Shown here: positions 16,544 to 24,295 of the stretch, in pieces
Layout: every line of letters starts with the position of its first letter
How positions within the stretch are numbered: position 1 is the stretch's first letter
Source: Dinghuibacter silviterrae
Lineage (GTDB): Bacteria; Bacteroidota; Bacteroidia; Chitinophagales; Chitinophagaceae
Length of the DNA stretch: 64,000 nt
Direction: 5' to 3'
Assembly: GCF_004366355.1 (NCBI RefSeq)
Contig: NZ_SODV01000001.1
Coordinates: 3,224,001-3,288,000, forward strand
Program-made: the position numbers and the translations under genes
Notes under the pieces: model-generated
Seen by the model: only the letters and a program-made list of their open reading frames with translations
Databases searched by the model: none
What the model was told of the DNA's origin: nothing

Positions 16544-19500
16544 TTGGAATCCCGCTACTTTTGGAAAACACTTTGGGTCATCCTGATGCCCATCGCCGTG
16601 CGCGCCCAGAACCCGACGCTCACCAGCCCCACCAGCCCGCCTGCCATCTGCAGCGGGGCGACCTTTTCTTATTTGCCGACCAGCTCGGCTCCGCAAACCA
16701 GCTTCACGTGGGTGTTCGTACCCAGCTCCGGTATCACGGCCAAGACGACCCAGGGCCAGGGGGCCATTGCTTCGGTATTGATCGACAATACCAATGCCCC
16801 CGTAAATGCCACCTTCCAGGTGACCCTGACCACCGCCACCGGGTCCAGTACGGCTAATGTGGTGGTCACCGTAAATCCACCACCCACTGCGGGATTTACC
16901 CTCAACCAGGCCGCGGCCTGCCTGACGGGGAACAACTTTACGTTTACCAACACCAGTACGGGCGCGCCCCCGCTGTCCTATTTCTGGTCTGCGGGTGACC
17001 GGACCAATTCCCTGGCGACGAACCTTACCCATACCTACCCGACCTCGGGGCAGTTCCCCGTGCAGCTCACGACCCGGAATGCGTACAATTGTTTTGCCAC
17101 CGCGACCCAGGTTGTTACCGTATATCCCACACCCCTGGCGGATTTTACAGACGCTTATGCCAACGGCGCCTACCAGTTTACCAATACCTCGGTGGGGAGT
17201 CCCACGAGCTATAGCTGGAACTTTGGAGATGGGACGACCAGTAATACTGCCAATCCTGCCCACACCTTTGCCGCCGGGGGCACCTATCCCGTGGTGCTGA
17301 CCGTCACGAATGCGCAGGGGTGCGCGACTTCGATGACCGAAGACATTACCACGCCCACCGGGGGCGCGGCGGGTTTTACGGTGGGGCCTTCCGCGGGGAT
17401 TTGCCAGGGGGCGACCTTTGCCTTTACCGACCGGTCTGCGGGGGCGCCCGTTTCCTATCAGTGGAATTTCGGGGACGGGACCCCTTTTGGGGCCGGGGCC
17501 GCGCCCACCCATACGTATGCTTCCGCTGGGGCTTTTACGGTTACGGAGACGGTTTCCTACGCCGGTAGTTCCTCTACGGTTTCTCAACTGGTTAATGTTT
17601 ATCCTTCTCCTAACATCGGGCTTTTGATGGGGGGGACCACTGTATGTGCGGGGTCTTCCAGCGGGGCCATCATCTTTCAACCTGGTAACGATGCCCTGCA
17701 GTTTAGCTGGACCGTAAGCGATCCCTCGATCGGGCTTCAGAACGGAAGCGGGACGTATATTCCGGCTTTTACGGTGGCCAACGCTACCCCCAACCCGGTG
17801 GCGTCTACGCTTACCGTGTCCGCTGTCAGCCCTTATGGCTGCCCCATTTCGGATCAAAACCGGACTTTTACTATCAAGCCCAGCCCGGCTTTGACGGACA
17901 GCTTGCCTATGCTGGAGGTGTGTGCCGGTACTACGATCACCGTTCCGGCGTTTACGGCGAATCTCGCGGGGACTACTTTTGCGTGGACTACGACGGATTC
18001 GTTGACAGGGTTACCATCCTCGGGTACCGGTGATATTGCTCCTTTTGTTGCGGTTAATAATGACTCGATTACCCTGACTACGGGTTTGAGGGTTGTTCCG
18101 CAGTTCAATGGGTGCTCCGGGGTGACTAAGGAAATGATTTATACGGTGGATCCGGTGCCTACTTTAGATACGAGCGCGGGGCGTCCTGGTTTGTGTTCCG
18201 GGACTGTGTTGTCTTATGTTCCCAAAGCGTTGGCCATCGGAACGACTTATGCCTGGAGCAGGGCGGTGCAGAGCGGGATCTCACAAGGGGCGGCTTCAGG
18301 GAATGACAGTATACATGAGGTGTTGTCCAGTACTTCCAGCGCGGCGGTTTCTGTTGTCTACCAGTATCAGTTGACGGCGGGGAATTGTTCGTCGAGTGAG
18401 CCGCTGACGGTGCAGGTGCTTCCGGTGCCGGCGCTGAGTGGGCCACTTGATACGGCGGTGTGTAGTGGGGCGCTTTTTCGGTATGTGCCGGGTAGTGCAA
18501 CTTCTGGTGCTTCTTTTTCGTGGACAAGGGCGGCGGTCTCCGGTGTTAACAACGCTCCGGGTGCGGGGGCAGACAGCATACATGAGGTCTTGTCGAATGC
18601 GGGGCTGACAGCGGTGGCGGTGCAATATCAATATACTTTGTCGGCTGCCGGGTGTTCTCAGACGCAGGACCTTGCGGTGGAGGTTAATCCGCAGCCGTTG
18701 ATTAGCCTGGTTTCTCCCGACACCCAGGCGGTGTGCCCGGGGGGATCCACTCAGCCGGTGACGTTTAACGTTCAACCTGCCGGGACTAGCTATGCCTGGA
18801 CAACCGATAATCCGGGGATTGGGCTTAATGCTGGTTCCGGGTCCGGCGCCGTTCCGGCTTTTGCAGGGGTCAATGCCGGTAATGCGCCGGTTGTGGCGCA
18901 TGTGCGGGCGATTGCGCAAACGGCGGCGGGGTGTGTGTCGACGCCTTCTGGGTTGTATACTTATGTGGTGAATCCGGCGCCGGTGGCTACGATTGCAGAA
19001 CCTGCGAGTACCCTTTGGTGTCCGGGGACACCTGTATCGCTGTCTGCTTCGGGGGGGAATACTTATCAGTGGTTTTATGGGGGCTCCGTTATTGGTACCT
19101 CTTCTGGTTTGGCCGCCAACGATTCTGGCACCTACGCGGTCCAGGCGGCGAATACGTTTGGTTGTGCGGATACGGCGGATATCAGTCTTTCGCTTTATCC
19201 TCAGCCCCAGGCATCGTTTATTTTTCAGACTTCCTGTCTCGATACGCCGGTGGTGTTTACCAATACCTCGACAGAGGCATTGAACCTACCGGTTACGTAT
19301 AGTTGGAGTAATGGGATAGGGGGGACCAGTACGGCTGTGTCGCCGACCTTTACCTATCAAACGGCCGGGCAGTATACGGTAAGCCTGACCGTAACGCCTC
19401 AGGGGTGCGCGGCGCAGGCGGCTACGGCGTCTATGCCGATCTCCATCACCACGCCGCTGCCGGGGGAGAAGCTGGTGGATCAGTTTGTGCAGTCGGGGAA

Positions 19501-19951
19501 GGGGGCGTCTATTAGTGGGCGGTCCTTTACCGGGGCTACTTATGATTGGATGCCAGCTTCCGGGTTGAGCGATCCGTTGGTGGTGGATCCGACGGCTTTG
19601 TTGACGGCGCCACAGGCGTATACCATTGCTATGACCATGCCTACGGGGTGCGTGACGACGGATACGCTTCGCGTTGACCTGATCGGGGCGGATGTGGTGT
19701 ATATACCTGGTGGGTTTACGCCTAATGGGGATGGGCGCAACGATCTTTTCGTCATCGCGGGGTTGAACAACTATCCCGGGTCTTCGCTGGCGGTGTTTGA
19801 CCGGTGGGGGAAAAAGGTTTATTACTCCTCCGATTACCAGAATAACTGGGATGGGGGAGGGGTTATGGCGGGGACGTATGTGTATGTGTTGGAGTTGAAG
19901 ATTCCTAACGGTGGGAAGGAGTATCGGGGGACTTTGGTGGTGATGCGGTAA
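16544..19951 (+). CDS. PKD-repeat T9SS cargo with type B C-terminal sorting domain
   Basis: 1135 aa. The frame is closed by a stop at 16529-16531 and has no early ATG, so I take the TTG at 16544, which yields a signal peptide ending IAVRAQ. PKD domains are clear (YSWNFGDGTTSNTANPAHTF, YQWNFGDGTPFGAGAAPTHT, ISGLVTYSWSNG-like region near 900), mixed with repeated Ig-like blocks (SGTVLSYVPKALAIGTTYAW and near-copies). The C-terminus is a CTD-B domain: VYIPGGFTPNGDGRNDLF, LAVFDRWGKKVYYSSDY, NNWDGGGVMAGTYVY. Surface-exposed adhesin or matrix protein by inference. Its stop is 2 bp from the stop of the convergent OLD gene. Confidence 0.88.
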   Translation: MESRYFWKTLWVILMPIAVRAQNPTLTSPTSPPAICSGATFSYLPTSSAPQTSFTWVFVPSSGITAKTTQGQGAIASVLIDNTNAPVNATFQVTLTTATGSSTANVVVTVNPPPTAGFTLNQAAACLTGNNFTFTNTSTGAPPLSYFWSAGDRTNSLATNLTHTYPTSGQFPVQLTTRNAYNCFATATQVVTVYPTPLADFTDAYANGAYQFTNTSVGSPTSYSWNFGDGTTSNTANPAHTFAAGGTYPVVLTVTNAQGCATSMTEDITTPTGGAAGFTVGPSAGICQGATFAFTDRSAGAPVSYQWNFGDGTPFGAGAAPTHTYASAGAFTVTETVSYAGSSSTVSQLVNVYPSPNIGLLMGGTTVCAGSSSGAIIFQPGNDALQFSWTVSDPSIGLQNGSGTYIPAFTVANATPNPVASTLTVSAVSPYGCPISDQNRTFTIKPSPALTDSLPMLEVCAGTTITVPAFTANLAGTTFAWTTTDSLTGLPSSGTGDIAPFVAVNNDSITLTTGLRVVPQFNGCSGVTKEMIYTVDPVPTLDTSAGRPGLCSGTVLSYVPKALAIGTTYAWSRAVQSGISQGAASGNDSIHEVLSSTSSAAVSVVYQYQLTAGNCSSSEPLTVQVLPVPALSGPLDTAVCSGALFRYVPGSATSGASFSWTRAAVSGVNNAPGAGADSIHEVLSNAGLTAVAVQYQYTLSAAGCSQTQDLAVEVNPQPLISLVSPDTQAVCPGGSTQPVTFNVQPAGTSYAWTTDNPGIGLNAGSGSGAVPAFAGVNAGNAPVVAHVRAIAQTAAGCVSTPSGLYTYVVNPAPVATIAEPASTLWCPGTPVSLSASGGNTYQWFYGGSVIGTSSGLAANDSGTYAVQAANTFGCADTADISLSLYPQPQASFIFQTSCLDTPVVFTNTSTEALNLPVTYSWSNGIGGTSTAVSPTFTYQTAGQYTVSLTVTPQGCAAQAATASMPISITTPLPGEKLVDQFVQSGKGASISGRSFTGATYDWMPASGLSDPLVVDPTALLTAPQAYTIAMTMPTGCVTTDTLRVDLIGADVVYIPGGFTPNGDGRNDLFVIAGLNNYPGSSLAVFDRWGKKVYYSSDYQNNWDGGGVMAGTYVYVLELKIPNGGKEYRGTLVVMR

Positions 19952-19953
19952 TG

Positions 19954-21528
19954 CTACTTCAATGCTGTGGCGATTTTTTGGAATAGTTCAATTACCTCTT
20001 TTGCTGATTCGTCTAGCGCTTTTTTAGCCCTTTTTTTGTCCTCCTGTAACCATTCTAATACTTGATTCAGAAGTGTTAATTTTTCATCTCTTTGGATCTT
20101 TTTGTTTTGTATTGAAAAGATACGTTCCACCTCTTGTTGAAAGAGCGCTGGATAGTATCGTTCAAATTGTTCTTCGGACAAGCAGACAAAATGTTCGGGA
20201 CTCCAGGATTTTTTATAGTCATTTTGCATTTTCTCAATATTCCTTTTTCCTGCTTCGTCGCCATCGGCAATCACCCACGCTTTGTTTTTATAAACTGGAC
20301 TAGAGTGAACATATAGGAATAGATCATGTAAATGCTTGAATTTTGCGTGCACGTCATCTACTCCGTTTGCGGCGATCGTTCCGATTTTGTGGTGAAGCTC
20401 CGGGACGAAATTTGGAATGATGAAATCCCTTACGATTCGTTCAGCTGATGATTCTTCGAATAAAAGATACCCTTCGAAAAGGTCCCTGTCGGATAAGTCG
20501 TAACCCAGGAGCTTTAGTATATCTCTTCGTTGTTGAGGTGAGGCGGGTACTTCCTGAATAGTTGAGGTTGGTATAGCCAAGCCTGTATTGTCCTGGGAAA
20601 TATAGAATATTTTAGCTCCCTCTATTGCACTAAGATGTTTTAGAACAACGTCTGAATGAGTAGAGATTATAACTTGGTTATTTTTAGCCTTTTTTATAAT
20701 AAGGTCCAGCAATATTTTTAGTGCCACAGGATGCAAGTCGTTTTCTATTTCTTCAAGTAAAAATAGCTTTCCATCTTCGGTCAGTAAGTTGACCAACAGC
20801 CCAATAATGTTTATAACACCCTCTCCCATCGCTTCGATTGGGATAGTATTATATGGGCCACTGTACATTCCCAATGTATAACCGTTTTGCTGTGCTGCAA
20901 TTGGGACTACTTCATAGCCAATTATTGTTTTGCACAATCGTCGGAACTCTTCATTTATGGTAGGGATGCCGTTGATCTTTTGAACCTTGGCGGGGAGGTT
21001 TGATTGGCTATCACGAATAATAAAAGTGTCTTCTACACTGCCTTGGGTTGAAATAAATGCTTTTTTCCTTGTTGTTAAAAATGGATATATGAAGCCACCT
21101 TTGTCCTCCCTGTTGGGAAAACCATCAAACTTTTGTTTTCTTTGGTCACCTACATAAGTTCTTTCGTCGGCAGTTAATTCTCTTTTTTCAAGAGTATAAG
21201 ATTCTCTTTCGCCACTTTGATTAAGAGTAATGTTGATGTATCTGGTAGTTGTGGCGCGTATTCCCGGATGGAAGTAGGCCGGTGCGAAATAGGATTGTTC
21301 AGGTTTATTTACTTGCCCTATTTCAAATTCGATGGAGAATGAGTCTTCCCTTGCTCTAATATCGGTTTCCCTAAGGTAAAAAAGTTCTTGCAAAGAGTAG
21401 ACCGACTTGAGTATCGTAGACTTTCCCGAATTGTTGAACCCGACCAGAATGTTTAGGGATTTAGATAGATTTAATTCGGCATTTTCAAAACAGCGAAGGT
21501 TTTTGAGGTTAATTTTTTCTATTATCAT
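19954..21528 (-). CDS. OLD-family ATP-dependent nuclease (AAA + TOPRIM)
   Basis: 524 aa from the ATG at 21528. N-terminal ABC-type ATPase: MIIEKINLKNLRCFENAEL, Walker A GFNNSGKST (30-38), Walker B LFLLEEIENDLHP and the H-loop VIISTHSDVVLKHL. The C-terminal TOPRIM part has LLFEESSAERIV (catalytic Glu region) and WVIADGDEAGKRN (Asp-x-Asp). OLD proteins are DNA exonucleases/nickases; those with a UvrD-like partner form Gabija defence, but no GajB gene is adjacent here, so this is a stand-alone OLD. It is much AT-richer than the flanking genes, pointing to transfer. Starts at 21558 and 21588 are possible but add no conserved residues. Confidence 0.85.
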   Translation of the reverse strand: MIIEKINLKNLRCFENAELNLSKSLNILVGFNNSGKSTILKSVYSLQELFYLRETDIRAREDSFSIEFEIGQVNKPEQSYFAPAYFHPGIRATTTRYINITLNQSGERESYTLEKRELTADERTYVGDQRKQKFDGFPNREDKGGFIYPFLTTRKKAFISTQGSVEDTFIIRDSQSNLPAKVQKINGIPTINEEFRRLCKTIIGYEVVPIAAQQNGYTLGMYSGPYNTIPIEAMGEGVINIIGLLVNLLTEDGKLFLLEEIENDLHPVALKILLDLIIKKAKNNQVIISTHSDVVLKHLSAIEGAKIFYISQDNTGLAIPTSTIQEVPASPQQRRDILKLLGYDLSDRDLFEGYLLFEESSAERIVRDFIIPNFVPELHHKIGTIAANGVDDVHAKFKHLHDLFLYVHSSPVYKNKAWVIADGDEAGKRNIEKMQNDYKKSWSPEHFVCLSEEQFERYYPALFQQEVERIFSIQNKKIQRDEKLTLLNQVLEWLQEDKKRAKKALDESAKEVIELFQKIATALK

Positions 21529-21626
21529 GTCATCAATTATTGAAGGTGTTGTATGCATTAAAACAGACAACCAAGAAACTATAACCAATTGGAGCGATTT
21601 TTTTTCTGAATTTGAGTATTGATAAT

Positions 21627-21650
21627 TAAAACTAACTATTGTTAGTTTTA
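21627..21650. repeat. Perfect 10-bp inverted repeat upstream of the OLD gene
   Basis: TAAAACTAAC, loop TATT, GTTAGTTTTA. It lies about 100 bp upstream of the OLD start and 115 bp upstream of the divergent TIM-barrel gene. Could be an operator or a terminator-like barrier. Confidence 0.6.
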
Positions 21651-21765
21651 GGGTGCGTTCTCATAATCTCCTGACTTTCCTGTTGACAAAAACGCCTAAT
21701 TTAGCCCGGCAAACAATTGTTGATTGCATGCAAAAACTCCTATCGTTCACAAACCCCCATCTAAC

Positions 21766-22698
21766 ATGACCTCCAGAAGAGATTTCCTCACTCAAGCCGG
21801 CCTCGTTGCGGCGGCTTTAGTAACCTTGCCATCTTTAAAAGGCCTTGTGGCCGCCGGAAAAGTCGCCAACGCAGGCGGCGCCACAGCCGCGCATGCCGCC
21901 GGCAAAGGCGTCTGCGGCCTCCAACTCTATTCCTTAAGAGACCAACTCCCCAAAGACCCCCAAACCTGGATCGCCAAAGTAGCCCAAGCCGGCTACAAAA
22001 ACGTCGAGACGTACGGCCTCAGCAGCGACAGCAAGTTCTTCGGCGTCGATACAAAGGCTTTCAAGGCCTTGCTGGACCAAAACCACCTCTTCAGCACCAG
22101 CGGCCACTACGGCGTAGACGAGTACTTAGCGAAGGGAACCGACCACGACCTGGGCCTGGCGATCGATGCGGTGCACGCCCTGGGCCAGAAGTACCTGACG
22201 GTACCTTACCTGGGCGACCAGTTCCGCAAAACGGAGGCGGATTGGGTAAAGGTGGCGGGTCAGTTTAACGACCTGGCGAAAAAGCTGAAGAAGGAGGGGA
22301 TCCAAATGGCCTACCACAACCATAACTTCGAGTTTGTCCCGGTGAACGTGCAGACGAGAGGATATGACCTCCTGCTGAAGCACACAGACCCGGAGCTGGT
22401 GCACTTTGAAATGGACCTGTATTGGGTCGTAAGGGGTGGGGCGGACCCGGTTCAGTTGTTCCATGAGCATCCGGGGCGGTTTGTGATGTGGCATGTCAAG
22501 GATATGAATAAGACGACGCCGAGCCTGAACACCGAAGTAGGTACGGGGAGTATTGATTTTGTAAAGATCTTTAAATATCATACCTTGTCTGGAGAACAGC
22601 AGACGTTTATGGAACAGGAGAACTACGCGGAGGGAATGGACCCCTTTACGAGCATTGCCCAGAGTGCCGCGTATATTAAAAATAAACTCCTTGTTTGA
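21766..22698 (+). CDS. Tat-exported sugar phosphate isomerase/epimerase (TIM barrel)
   Basis: 310 aa from the ATG at 21766. The N-terminus MTSRRDFLTQAGLVAAALVT is a twin-arginine signal, so a folded protein is exported. The body is the xylose-isomerase-like TIM barrel of the IolE/epimerase group: CGLQLYSLRDQL, AGYKNVETYG, GIQMAYHNHNFEF, VHFEMDLYWVVRGG (metal-ligand Glu/Asp/His), MWHVKDMNK and FMEQENY. Periplasmic members are frequent in Bacteroidota and probably act on oxidised or 3-keto sugars, but no substrate can be read. A start at the TTG at 21724 is rejected because it would precede the Tat signal by 14 residues. Confidence 0.9.
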   Translation: MTSRRDFLTQAGLVAAALVTLPSLKGLVAAGKVANAGGATAAHAAGKGVCGLQLYSLRDQLPKDPQTWIAKVAQAGYKNVETYGLSSDSKFFGVDTKAFKALLDQNHLFSTSGHYGVDEYLAKGTDHDLGLAIDAVHALGQKYLTVPYLGDQFRKTEADWVKVAGQFNDLAKKLKKEGIQMAYHNHNFEFVPVNVQTRGYDLLLKHTDPELVHFEMDLYWVVRGGADPVQLFHEHPGRFVMWHVKDMNKTTPSLNTEVGTGSIDFVKIFKYHTLSGEQQTFMEQENYAEGMDPFTSIAQSAAYIKNKLLV

Positions 22699-22724
22699 TG
22701 ATCTTTATTCCACGAAAACCTATA

Positions 22725-22732
22725 TACCTTTG
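22725..22732 (+). promoter_or_regulatory. -7 box TACCTTTG before the acetylesterase-like gene
   Basis: Matches TAnnTTTG, 30 nt before the ATG at 22763. It directly abuts the terminator hairpin of the upstream gene, so a transcript from here would begin inside that hairpin. Confidence 0.4.
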
Positions 22733-22733
22733 T

Positions 22734-22759
22734 GGGGGCCTTTGATGGCCCCCTTTTTT
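22734..22759 (+). terminator. Strong terminator after the TIM-barrel gene
   Basis: Stem GGGGGCC/GGCCCCC (7 bp), loop TTTGAT, then six T. It sits 36 bp after the upstream stop codon and ends 3 bp before the next ATG. Confidence 0.85.
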
Positions 22760-22762
22760 ATT

Positions 22763-24175
22763 ATGAAACTTCCTGTTTTCGTTTTTACTTCGGGCTTGCT
22801 GCTGGCAAGCCTGACGTGTTCTTCGAAGATACTCCTGCCCTCGGTGATCGGCGATCACATGGTTCTTGAACGAAATTCCTCGGTGGCGATCTGGGGGTGG
22901 GGCGATGCTAACGACACGCTCCGGATCACGGGTAGCTGGGCCCCGAACGACACGGTCCTAGGCCGGGTGATGAACGACGGCCATTGGCGGGTGGACCTGC
23001 CCACCAAAGACGCCGGAGGCCCTTATACCCTGACGATCAAAGGGAAATGGGAAACGGTCACGGTGAGCGATGTGATGCTGGGGGAAGTGTGGATTTGTAG
23101 CGGTCAGTCAAACATGGAGTTCTCGGCAAACTGGGGACTTTACAATAGGGCCACGGAGGTGGCAGCGGCGGATTTCCCTGGGATCCGCTTTTTTCATGTC
23201 CCAAAGATCGGGGCGGCTTTTCCGCAGCAGGACTGCCGGGCGAGCTGGGCGGCTTGTACGCCTCAGACCATGCAGGACCAGACGGCGGTGGGGTATTATT
23301 TTGCGCGGATGCTTCAAAAGACCCTGAACGTGCCGCTGGGGATCATCCAGGCGGCGTGGGGGGGGACTCCTGCGGAGGTGTGGGTCAGGGCGGACCGGGT
23401 GCGGTCGAATCCCGTACTGGTGGCGCACCAATATGAAGACCATTCGAAGCACTGGCCGGATAGGGAAGGGACCTTGTACAACGGGATGATTGCTCCTTTT
23501 ATCCCTTATGGCGTGGCGGGGGCCCTTTGGTACCAGGGGGAGTCGAATACGTATCGCCCGGGTGCGTATGCGGTCCTGATGGACAGCCTGGTGAACGGCT
23601 GGCGGCAGGATTTTGGCCGGAATTTCCCCTTTTACTTTGTACAGATTGCCCCTTTTACTTACGACTCGACTAAGCAAAAAGCCTTTGTTCTCCGGGAACA
23701 ACAGGACCTGGCCCAGCGTTTGATCCCGGGCTCGGGTATGATCAGCATCGGGGACATTGCGGGCGATATCCACGACATCCATCCCAAGGATAAAAAAGAC
23801 GTTGGGGAAAGGCTTGCGCGGTATGCGCTGGCGGAGACGTATCATCAAAACGTGGGGCCGTACCTGAATCCTACCTATAAGTCGATGAAGGTCGAGGGGC
23901 ACAAGGTGATCCTGTCTTTTGACCATGCGGAAGGGGGGCTGGTGAGCACGGATAAGGACATTCCCGGGTTCCAGGTGGCAGGGGCGGACGGGCAATACGT
24001 GGACGCCACCGGCCAGATCTATAAGGACGGAATCCTCCTGTCGAACAAATCGGTGCCTAACCCAGTGTCGGTCCGCTATTGTTTTACCAATAGCGCGGTG
24101 CCTACGGTCAAGGGTAAGGACAGCCAGTTGCCATTAGCGCCTTTCCGGACGGATAGCGAAAATCTGGACAACTAG
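22763..24175 (+). CDS. Sialate O-acetylesterase-like SGNH esterase
   Basis: 470 aa from the ATG at 22763. Signal sequence LPVFVFTSGLLLASLTC (a weak lipobox-like ending, so a lipoprotein is possible). The domain order fits the 9-O-acetylesterase family: N-terminal beta domain (DHMVLERNSSVAIWGWGDAN), SGNH block I VWICSGQSNMEFS (nucleophile Ser), block with WYQGESNTYRP (oxyanion Asn), and the Asp/His dyad in IHDIHPKDK. It removes acetyl groups from sugars, classically sialic acid, in the periplasm or outside; xylan or pectin acetyl esters are alternatives. The ATG lies 3 bp after a terminator T-run. Confidence 0.88.
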   Translation: MKLPVFVFTSGLLLASLTCSSKILLPSVIGDHMVLERNSSVAIWGWGDANDTLRITGSWAPNDTVLGRVMNDGHWRVDLPTKDAGGPYTLTIKGKWETVTVSDVMLGEVWICSGQSNMEFSANWGLYNRATEVAAADFPGIRFFHVPKIGAAFPQQDCRASWAACTPQTMQDQTAVGYYFARMLQKTLNVPLGIIQAAWGGTPAEVWVRADRVRSNPVLVAHQYEDHSKHWPDREGTLYNGMIAPFIPYGVAGALWYQGESNTYRPGAYAVLMDSLVNGWRQDFGRNFPFYFVQIAPFTYDSTKQKAFVLREQQDLAQRLIPGSGMISIGDIAGDIHDIHPKDKKDVGERLARYALAETYHQNVGPYLNPTYKSMKVEGHKVILSFDHAEGGLVSTDKDIPGFQVAGADGQYVDATGQIYKDGILLSNKSVPNPVSVRYCFTNSAVPTVKGKDSQLPLAPFRTDSENLDN

Positions 24176-24295
24176 CTCTTTTTTTAAATAAATTCCCGAA
24201 AAAATTAGAAAATATTAGAGGTAGTTTGTTAATTTGGACCAAAGACTGCTGAAAATCTATAGATAGTAAAATTTTATTATTCATTTCAACCCACC

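Noticed and set aside
16475-17857. 460-codon minus-strand frame opposite the PKD cargo
   Set aside because: Gly/Arg-rich shadow of the repetitive cargo gene; no domain or start context.
19954-21528. Gabija (GajA) system
   Set aside because: The OLD-type protein fits GajA, but no UvrD-like GajB gene is next to it on either side.
24176-24295. Possible c-di-AMP or K+ related riboswitch before kup
   Set aside because: The AT-rich leader shows no conserved riboswitch core or clear stem that I can identify.
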